Part shown: one piece after another, positions 56,187-64,000 of the stretch
How positions within the stretch are numbered: position 1 is the stretch's first letter
How the letters are laid out: the number at the start of each line of letters is the position of its first letter
Origin: Limnohabitans sp. Rim28
GTDB lineage: Bacteria > Pseudomonadota > Gammaproteobacteria > Burkholderiales > Burkholderiaceae_C
Assembly: GCF_000293865.2 (NCBI RefSeq)
Contig: NZ_ALKN02000003.1
Span: 186,001 to 250,000, forward strand
DNA length: 64,000 bases
Direction: 5' to 3'
Translations under genes and position numbers: made by a program
The notes under the pieces: generated by a model
The model's input: the letters and a program-made list of their open reading frames with translations, nothing else
Databases searched by the model: none
What the model was told of the DNA's origin: nothing

Positions 56187-57831
56187 CGTAGAGCGTCTCC
56201 ACGGTGATGGTCGCCACGCCCTGGTCTTGGGCAAATCGTTCGGTGTTGCGGCGCGCTTTGCCCCGCACAAAGAACGGGATCTTGCCCAGCTCCTTTTCGG
56301 CTTCGGGGCTCCAGGTGGCTTGGTTCGAAGCGGCTTGGGCGGGGGCGGCGACCTTTTGAACGCTGTCGGTGCTCAATGTTTCGGTGGGCGCGTGAGCTGC
56401 CACAGGCATTGGCGTCGTGGTTGCAACGGGTGCGCTAAGTGGTGCGCTAACAGGTGCAGCGACGATCGGAGCCACGTTCTCTGCCGCAGGCCGTGTGCTG
56501 CCCAAATGCGAGGGCGCAGCCCCGGCATGGAACTCGAAGTCTTCGCGGAACATGCCGATCAGGTGTTCTTCCAGGCCCATCATCAGTGGGTGCACCCAGG
56601 TGTCGAACAGCACGTTGGCGCCTTCAAAACCCATTTGCGGCGCATAGCGGGCGGGGAAGTCCTGCACATGCACCGGGGCCGAAATCACGGCGCAGGGAAT
56701 GCCTTGGCGCTTGGCGATGTGGCGCTCCATTTGCGTGCCCAAAATCAGCTCGGGCTGCAGCGATTGGATCTGGGTTTCGACTTCCAGATAGTCGTCGGTG
56801 ATCAGGGCTTCGACCCCGTAGCGCTTGCCGCAATCGCGCACTTCGCGGGCAAATTCGCGGCTGTAGCTGCCCAGGCCCACCACCTCAAAGCCCATCTCCT
56901 GGCTGGCGATGCGGGCGGCGGCCACCACGTGGGTGGCGTCGCCAAAAATGTAGACCCGCTTGCCGGTCAGGTAGGTCGAGTCGACCGACTTGGCGTACCA
57001 GTGGGCGTGTGCATTGCTCGGGTCTTGTGCGGGCTGGGGCAGGCCGGTCAGCGTGCAGACTTCGGCGATGAAGTCGCGCGTGGCGTGACTTCCCAGGGGC
57101 ACGGTCTTGGTGTAAGGCTGGTCGAACTGGCGTTGCAACCACTGGGCTGCGGCCAGGCCAATTTCGGGGTAGAGCACCACGTTGAAGTCGGCTTCGGCCA
57201 GTTTTTGCACATCGGCGACGCTCGCGCTCAAAGGCGCGACCACGGCGACATCGACACCGAGTTGGTTCAGCAGCTGGGTGATTTCCTTGACGTCGTCGCG
57301 GTGGCGAAAACCCAGGGCGCTGGGGCCTAGGATGTTGCAGCTGGGGCGGGCCTTGGCGGGTTTGTTGGCTGTTTCAGATGGGTCGGCAGGCTTGTGCACC
57401 AGGTGACGGCACAGTTGGTAAAAGGTTTCGCTGGCGCCCCAGTTTTCCTTGCGCTGGTAAGACGGCAGCTCCAGCGCCACCACGGGGATGGTCAGCTGCA
57501 GCGCTTGGGCCAAGCCGCCCGGGTCGTCCTGGATGAGCTCAGCCGTGCACGATGAGCCCACCAACATGGCAGCTGGATTGAAGCGCGCCATGGCTTGGCG
57601 TGCAGCGTCTTTGAAGAGTTCTGCCGTATCGCCACCCAGATCGCGCGCCTGGAAGGTGGTGTAGGTGACGGGCGGGCGGCGCGGCAGGCGCTCGATCATG
57701 GTGAACAGCAGATCGGCATAGGTGTCGCCTTGAGGGGCGTGCAGCACGTAGTGCACGTCCGTCATGGCGGTGGCCACGCGCATCGCGCCCACATGGGGCG
57801 GTCCTTCGTAAGTCCAGAGCGTCAGTTGCAT
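56161..57831 (-). CDS. bchB: Protochlorophyllide reductase subunit BchB
   Basis: Catalytic partner of BchN. The 556-aa protein starts [20 protein letters not shown] and shows [20 protein letters not shown] (Cys ligand) and [10 protein letters not shown]. The C-terminal domain [24 protein letters not shown] is joined to the core by an unusually long Ala/Pro/Val-rich linker (about residues 425-490). It overlaps bchH and lies 17 bases after bchN. Confidence 0.94.
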
Positions 57832-57848
57832 GGGGTGTTCCTGCGCTT

Positions 57849-59650
<1,802 letters not shown>

Positions 59651-59683
59651 GGAGAACCTGATGGGGTGTTGGGGCTTGGAGTG

Positions 59684-59712
59684 AATGTAAGTCTGGACAT
59701 ACAGTGTGTCAA
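59684..59712 (-). promoter_or_regulatory. Sigma70-like promoter of the bchF superoperon
   Basis: On the minus strand TTGACA (59712-59707), a 17-base spacer and TACATT (59689-59684), 34 bases before the bchF ATG. Both boxes lie within the two PpsR sites, an arrangement that gives strong repression. Confidence 0.7.
59686..59703. promoter_or_regulatory. PpsR/CrtJ operator 1 between bchF and ppaA
   Basis: TGTAAGTCTGGACATACA, a perfect TGT-N12-ACA. It covers the -10 box of the bchF promoter and lies three bases from the next site. Confidence 0.8.
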
Positions 59713-59724
59713 CATAAATTGACA
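59707..59724. promoter_or_regulatory. PpsR/CrtJ operator 2 between bchF and ppaA
   Basis: TGTCAACATAAATTGACA, a perfect TGT-N12-ACA covering the -35 box of the bchF promoter. It could also affect the divergent ppaA gene, whose ATG is 170 bases away. Confidence 0.8.
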
Positions 59725-59894
59725 ATATTTTAAGTGATCAGGGTTTACACTAGATACAATGCGCTGAAATCCAACCACACTCAAGCTTGTGTTGAATGGG
59801 GTCATTTGGATGGCTTCATTTGCTTTCTTGCGACGAGCACTCCGACGTCCCGGAGCCTGCCGCTGGTGTATCCCTCTGATGAACGGTGCTTGTC

Positions 59895-60698
59895 ATGGCG
59901 AAGTTCAATTTCGAAAACTCCCCATCCCCGCCCTTGGTGCAAGGGGTGATGCCCTTGCCTGAAGCCTTGCGGCAAGGCACGCCTGTGGGCCCCCGCTTGG
60001 TCGGCGGCACCTCATTTGCCGGCAAGTCGGCCATTGACCTGGCCCAAATCCAGATCTTGGCCCAGGCCTGTTTGCAGGGCCTGGATGCGGCAAGGCAGGT
60101 GGTGTTTGGTTGGCAGCGCCAAGGCCAGTCGCTGGAAGACATCTATATACAAGGCATCACACCGTGTGCCCGCCTCTTGGGGGACTGGTGGTGTTCGGAC
60201 CGGTTGGATTTCGCCATGACGACCATTGCGTCGGCCCATCTCCAGCAGCTGCTGCATGATTTCAGCGCAGAGTTTCTCCAAGAGTCGCTTCAGCAGCGCA
60301 ATGGCCTGAGTTTGCTTTTGTTGACCGAGCCAGGGGCTCAGCACAGCATGGGTTTGTTCATGCTCAGTGAGTTCTTCAAGCGCTCGGGTTGGGTGGTGAC
60401 GGTGGCCGTGCCCCAAGACGTGGTGGATTTCAAAAAATTGTTTGTGTCCGATTGGTTCGATGCGGTGGGCATTTCCATCAGCACAGATCGGCATTTGGGC
60501 ACCCTGCAGACCTTGCTCCCACAACTGCGTGAGGCGTCAGACAACCTGAACTTGCAAGTCTTTGTGGGCGGGCCCATGGCTTTCACGGCGCCCGAGCTGC
60601 TCAAAGGGCTGCCGGCCCAACTGATCGCTGAAGATGCACCCGAGACCGTGGCCTGCGTCACGCGCGGCATGCTTTTGTCAAGCGCAAGGGCCACATAA
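59895..60698 (+). CDS. ppaA: B12-binding antirepressor PpaA/AerR
   Basis: A 267-aa cobalamin-binding protein that tunes PpsR/CrtJ in light. The helical N-terminal half (to about residue 140) is followed by a Rossmann B12 domain with EPGAQHSMGLFMLSEFFKRSGW holding the axial His in an HxxG setting, GISISTDRHLG and VFVGGPMAF. The start at ATG 59895 is chosen over a GTG at 59886; no strong ribosome site is seen. It lies before ppsR on the same strand, the usual pair in purple bacteria. Confidence 0.9.
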   Translation: MAKFNFENSPSPPLVQGVMPLPEALRQGTPVGPRLVGGTSFAGKSAIDLAQIQILAQACLQGLDAARQVVFGWQRQGQSLEDIYIQGITPCARLLGDWWCSDRLDFAMTTIASAHLQQLLHDFSAEFLQESLQQRNGLSLLLLTEPGAQHSMGLFMLSEFFKRSGWVVTVAVPQDVVDFKKLFVSDWFDAVGISISTDRHLGTLQTLLPQLREASDNLNLQVFVGGPMAFTAPELLKGLPAQLIAEDAPETVACVTRGMLLSSARAT

Positions 60699-60829
60699 AA
60701 TGTCAATTCGGTCACTTTTTTTGCACTTAAATCACAAGTTTGCGGATTTGATAAGGCTGCACCGCCCTATACTGTGATGACAAATACAAGTGTCAACTTC
60801 CTGATGCTCAAACCCGTTTGGTTTACAAC

Positions 60830-62218
60830 ATGAAGCTTCCCTCTTTGGACCCGTCCACCTTCTCCCAATTGCTGGGCGTGGTGTCGGACGTCACCTTGGT
60901 CATGGACCCGCAAGGGGTGATCGAAGACGTTTCAACCGGTCGTGACACCTTGGCATCGTTGGGTTGCCAGACTTGGATCGGTCGTCGCTGGATCGACACC
61001 GTCACCAGCGAGAGCCGCGCCAAAGTCCAAGAAATGCTGCTGTCGCAAGGCGTCCCAGAGGTCATGCGCTGGCGGCATGTCAACCACATGTCCCCCGTAG
61101 GCAATGAAGTGGCCCTGCAGTATGTGGTGCTGCCCCTGGGCGGCGGCAAGTTGTTGGCCATGGGCCGCGACTTGGAAAGCCTGGCCGAGTTGCAGCGCCG
61201 ACTGGTCGAGACCCAGCAGTCGATGGAGCGCGACTATTTGCGTCTGCGCCACATCGAAGCGCGCTACCGCGTGTTGTTCGACACTTCTTCTGAAGCTGTT
61301 TTGATGGTGGATGCCACCACCCAACGCGTGCTGGAAGCCAATGTGGGGGCGCAGGCTTTGCTCAAAGACGCGGGCAAACGATTGGTCGGTCGTGACGTGC
61401 GTGAATGTTTTGAGGGCGAGAGCCAGGGCGAAGTTCAGTCTTTGCTGCGCATGGCGCTGGCCACTGGCCGCATTGAGATGTGTGCGGCACGTGTGGCGGG
61501 ATTGCCGTCGGCTTGGACGGTGTCCGCCACCGTGTTCCGCCAAGAAGGCGGGGCGCAGTTTTTGGTGCGTTTGGTCACACGTGAGACCACGGCCATGGCC
61601 CACCAAGACCCAGGTTCATCGGCAGCCTTGAGCGAGGCCATGGAACGTTTCCCAGATGGCTGGTTGCTGACAGATACCACCGGCGTGATCAAAAGTGTCA
61701 ACGAAGAAGGCATGGCTTTGCTGGGGCTGACCGCTTCGTCTCAGGTGGTGGGCCAAAATCTTGAGCGCTGGTTGTTGCGTGGAGCGGTCGATTGGGGTGT
61801 GCTCAACACCAGTTTGCGTCAGCAATTGCCTGTGCGCAATTTCGCCACCGAGGTGCGTACCCTCTCCGGCATGACCCTGCCGGTCGAGGTGTCGGCCGTG
61901 TGTTTGGCTCGCCCAGAACCCATGTTTGCTTTCTTTGTGCGCGACATGGACCGTCGCTTGCAAGGCGGCGCATCGGTGTCGCAAAGCCAGGCCAACCCCT
62001 TTGCCGACTTGACCCAGCTGGTGGGGCGCCGCCCGATCAAAGACATTGTGGGCGAGACGGTCGACACCATTGAGCGCATGTGCATCGAAGCGGCTTTGGA
62101 GTTGACCCACAACAACCGCGCATCGGCTGCGGAAATGCTGGGTTTGTCACGCCAAAGTCTTTACGTCAAGTTGCGCCGCTTCGGCATGGTGGCCGAAGCC
62201 GAAAGCGACAACCCCTGA
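60830..62218 (+). CDS. ppsR: Redox/light-responsive repressor PpsR/CrtJ
   Basis: Master repressor of bch, crt and puc genes under oxygen. The 462-aa protein has an N-terminal PAS-like part, two further PAS domains (about 150-260 and 270-385) separated by a Gln-rich helix, and a Fis-type HTH at the C-terminus (ASAAEMLGLSRQSLYVKLRRFG). A Cys in the HTH helix (about residue 418, RMCIEAALEL) sits at the place of the redox Cys424 of Rhodobacter PpsR; no sure counterpart of Cys251 is seen. Operators matching its consensus lie at five places in the window. Confidence 0.93.
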   Translation: MKLPSLDPSTFSQLLGVVSDVTLVMDPQGVIEDVSTGRDTLASLGCQTWIGRRWIDTVTSESRAKVQEMLLSQGVPEVMRWRHVNHMSPVGNEVALQYVVLPLGGGKLLAMGRDLESLAELQRRLVETQQSMERDYLRLRHIEARYRVLFDTSSEAVLMVDATTQRVLEANVGAQALLKDAGKRLVGRDVRECFEGESQGEVQSLLRMALATGRIEMCAARVAGLPSAWTVSATVFRQEGGAQFLVRLVTRETTAMAHQDPGSSAALSEAMERFPDGWLLTDTTGVIKSVNEEGMALLGLTASSQVVGQNLERWLLRGAVDWGVLNTSLRQQLPVRNFATEVRTLSGMTLPVEVSAVCLARPEPMFAFFVRDMDRRLQGGASVSQSQANPFADLTQLVGRRPIKDIVGETVDTIERMCIEAALELTHNNRASAAEMLGLSRQSLYVKLRRFGMVAEAESDNP

Positions 62219-62222
62219 AGAC

Positions 62223-62240
62223 TGTCAATTAAAATTGACG
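62223..62240. promoter_or_regulatory. PpsR/CrtJ-like operator 1 before bchG (degenerate)
   Basis: TGTCAATTAAAATTGACG: TGT-N12-ACG, one base off the consensus. It follows the ppsR stop by four bases and is five bases from a perfect site. Confidence 0.6.
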
Positions 62241-62245
62241 ATAAG

Positions 62246-62263
62246 TGTCAATCCCAGTTGACA
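62246..62263. promoter_or_regulatory. PpsR/CrtJ operator 2 before bchG
   Basis: TGTCAATCCCAGTTGACA, a perfect TGT-N12-ACA, 28 bases before the bchG ATG. TTGACA at its right end could be a -35 box; a CACAAT -10 at 16 bases is weak. Confidence 0.8.
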
Positions 62264-62291
62264 TTTAAAAAACTCTCTTCACAATCGGGGC

Positions 62292-63275
62292 ATGGACACC
62301 CCGCCACTGGCCCACACGCCCCCATCCCAGGCTTCTCTTGCAAGCGCAGTGCATGCCGCACGGGTAACGCCGCTCAGCCGGCCGGCTTGGCGCACAGTGG
62401 CCGAATTGCTCAAACCCATCACCTGGTTCCCGCCTATGTGGGCGTTTGCCTGCGGTGTGGTGGCCTCGGGCCAAGACATCGGCGCCAACTGGGCTTTGCT
62501 GCTTTTGGGTCTGGTGCTCACCGGTCCACTCGTCTGCGCCAGCAGCCAGGCGGTGAACGACTGGTTTGACCGGCATGTGGACGCCATCAACGAACCCAAC
62601 CGCCCTATCCCCTCTGGCCGTATGCCAGGACGCTGGGGTTTGGGCATTGCCATTGCCTGGACCGTGCTGTCCCTGGCTTGGGCCACGCTCATGGGGCCTT
62701 GGGGCTTTGCGGCCTGCGCCTTGGCCATCGCGTTGTCTTGGGCTTACAGCGCGCCGCCGGTGCGCCTGAAAAACAACGGTTGGTGGGGCAACTCGGCCTG
62801 TGCGCTCAGCTACGAAGGTTTGGCTTGGCTGACCGGTGCAGCGGTCATGTTGGGTGGGGCTTGGCCCGGTCCGCATTCGGTGGCGCTGGCCTTGCTCTAC
62901 AGCGTGGGTGCGCACGGCATCATGACGCTCAACGATTTCAAGGCCATTGAGGGCGACCGCCGCATGGGCGTGGCCTCGCTGCCGGTGCAGCTGGGTGCGC
63001 ACGGCGCCGCGCGCATGGCCTGCGTCTTCATGCTGGTGCCGCAGGTGGTGGTGGCTTTGTTGTTGGCCCACTGGCAGTTGCCATGGCACGCAGCGGCCGT
63101 CTTGGCCTTGGCCATGACGCAAGTCCCATTGATGCTGAAATTTCTTCGCCAGCCGGTGGCGCGTGCACTGCATGTGTCGGCCTTTGGCGTGCCCCTGTTT
63201 GTCAGCGGCATGATGGTCAGTGCATGGGGTTTGCGACAGCTTGGCCTTGTGCAAACAGCGGCAGGTGTTGCATGA
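62292..63275 (+). CDS. bchG: Bacteriochlorophyll a synthase BchG
   Basis: Esterifies bacteriochlorophyllide a with geranylgeranyl or phytyl diphosphate. The 327-aa UbiA-family membrane protein has about eight helices and the Asp-rich motif AVNDWFDRHVDAINEPNRPIPSGR in two parts (about residues 85-108) plus NDFKAIEGDRRMG (about 214), the second prenyl-PP site. It is controlled by tandem PpsR sites and is coupled (ATGA) to the following PucC-like gene. Confidence 0.94.
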   Translation: MDTPPLAHTPPSQASLASAVHAARVTPLSRPAWRTVAELLKPITWFPPMWAFACGVVASGQDIGANWALLLLGLVLTGPLVCASSQAVNDWFDRHVDAINEPNRPIPSGRMPGRWGLGIAIAWTVLSLAWATLMGPWGFAACALAIALSWAYSAPPVRLKNNGWWGNSACALSYEGLAWLTGAAVMLGGAWPGPHSVALALLYSVGAHGIMTLNDFKAIEGDRRMGVASLPVQLGAHGAARMACVFMLVPQVVVALLLAHWQLPWHAAAVLALAMTQVPLMLKFLRQPVARALHVSAFGVPLFVSGMMVSAWGLRQLGLVQTAAGVA

Positions 63276-64000
63276 GTACCGCCTTGAACGCATCCATGTT
63301 TGGTTGGTTTCAAATCATCCGCTTGGGCCTGATTCAGGCTTGTTTGGGCGCAGTGGTGGTGGTGACCACGTCCACGCTCAACCGGATCATGGTGGTCGAG
63401 TTGGCGCTGCCCGCTTTGTTGCCAGGCTTTTTGGTGGCTTGGCATTACGCTGTGCAAATGGTGCGCCCGCGCATGGGCTTTGGCGCAGACAAAGGCCGGC
63501 GCAGCACGCCCTGGATGATGGGCGGCATGCTGGTGCTGGGTCTGGGCGGCGTGATGGCCGCGTGGGCCACGGTGTGGATGGCCGAAGAACCCTTTTACGG
63601 CGCCCTGCTGGCTTGGTTCTCGTTCAGCCTGATTGGCTTGGGCGTGAGCGCTTGCGGCACATCCCTTCTGACTTTGATGGCCAAGCGCGTGCCCGAAGAG
63701 CGGCGTGCACCTGCTGCCACCACGGTCTGGTTGATGATGATTGTGGGTTTTGCAGTCACCGCCGGCGTGGTGGGGAAACTGATTGACCCCTACAGCCCGC
63801 AGATTTTGCTGAAGGTGTCGGCGGGTTTGAGTGGGGTGACGGCTTTGATCACCGCCTTGTGTTTGTGGGGCTTGGAAAAGCCGATGGACGCTGCTGCTGA
63901 GCCGTTGACATCTGACAGCTTGGCCAAAGCACGCTTGCAAAAACAAAATTTCAAAGAAGCCTTCAAAGAAGTTTGGTCTGAGCCTGCGGCGCGCACTTTC
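63272..64000 (+). CDS. PucC-family MFS protein downstream of bchG, cut by window edge
   Basis: The first 243 codons of a third PucC-like protein. It shows FGWFQIIRLGLIQACLGAVVVV and TSTLNRIMVVELALPALLPG, the family's first helices, then PRMGFGADKGRRSTPW, the MFS loop. Its ATG overlaps the bchG stop. A gene of this type (orf428 of Rhodobacter) usually lies between bchG and bchP, so bchP is expected next. No frame break is visible in the part present. Confidence 0.9.
   Translation, partial: MSTALNASMFGWFQIIRLGLIQACLGAVVVVTTSTLNRIMVVELALPALLPGFLVAWHYAVQMVRPRMGFGADKGRRSTPWMMGGMLVLGLGGVMAAWATVWMAEEPFYGALLAWFSFSLIGLGVSACGTSLLTLMAKRVPEERRAPAATTVWLMMIVGFAVTAGVVGKLIDPYSPQILLKVSAGLSGVTALITALCLWGLEKPMDAAAEPLTSDSLAKARLQKQNFKEAFKEVWSEPAARTF

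Noticed and set aside
60699..60829. Possible PpsR site before ppsR (TGT...ACA near 60774)
   Set aside because: The spacing is ten bases instead of twelve, so it does not fit the consensus.

Overview
The window is most of a purple-bacterial photosynthesis gene cluster (PGC) with its left flank and a catabolic block inside it. Gene content and order (crtEF-bchCXYZ-puf, pufC, crtADC, pucBA, pucC; bchFNBHLM-lhaA-puhABC-acsF-puhE-crtIB; ppaA-ppsR-bchG), high GC, and the spheroidene-type carotenoid genes point to a betaproteobacterium of the Burkholderiales/Comamonadaceae (Limnohabitans- or Rhodoferax-like). The only Mg-protoporphyrin ester cyclase seen is the oxygen-dependent AcsF, which fits an aerobic anoxygenic phototroph. 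The taxonomy is inferred from memory of the families, not from a search.

Region 1 (1-13.9 kb), left flank: the end of apbE; ureD with an NMT1/SsuA-type ABC transporter; a DMT exporter; two cryptochrome/photolyase-family genes; a secreted hypothetical protein; an Rrf2 regulator; a DUF2237 protein; a quinone-oxidoreductase-like MDR protein; an MsbA-like ABC exporter; and a REP-associated transposase (RayT) sitting among its REP palindromes.

Region 2 (13.9-30.4 kb), rightward photosynthesis genes: crtE, crtF, bchC, bchX, bchY, bchZ, then puf (pufB, an unexplained 74-aa membrane protein gene, pufA, pufL, pufM, pufC), crtA, crtD, crtC, pucB, pucA, pucC and a 28-aa single-span peptide, closed by a terminator. 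Region 3 (30.4-42.2 kb): an RRM protein and a ureide/amide catabolic island with an Asp/Glu racemase, a five-gene oligopeptide-type ABC transporter, an amidase, ureidoglycolate lyase, a GntR regulator and an allantoate-amidohydrolase-like enzyme. Region 4 (42.2-59.7 kb): one leftward superoperon running bchF-N-B-H-L-M-lhaA-puhA-B-C-acsF-puhE-crtI-crtB and ending in a BLUF photoreceptor gene. Region 5 (59.7-64 kb): ppaA/aerR, ppsR, bchG and a truncated PucC-like gene. bchD, bchI, bchO, bchP and idi are not in the window and may lie beyond the right edge.

Regulation can be read directly. PpsR/CrtJ operators (TGT-N12-ACA) occur before crtE, in tandem before bchC, in tandem between bchF and ppaA, and in tandem before bchG. 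At crtE and bchF they overlap good sigma70-like promoter elements. ppsR itself and its B12-binding antirepressor ppaA lie next to these sites. The most noteworthy points are the small membrane-protein gene wedged between pufB and pufA (PufX-like in layout), an LH2 alpha subunit carrying Phe44-Leu45 (the B800-820 signature), extra tiny ORFs tied to the puf and puc operons, a BLUF gene at the tail of the superoperon, and a crtC whose conserved N-terminus is encoded upstream of its obvious ATG.
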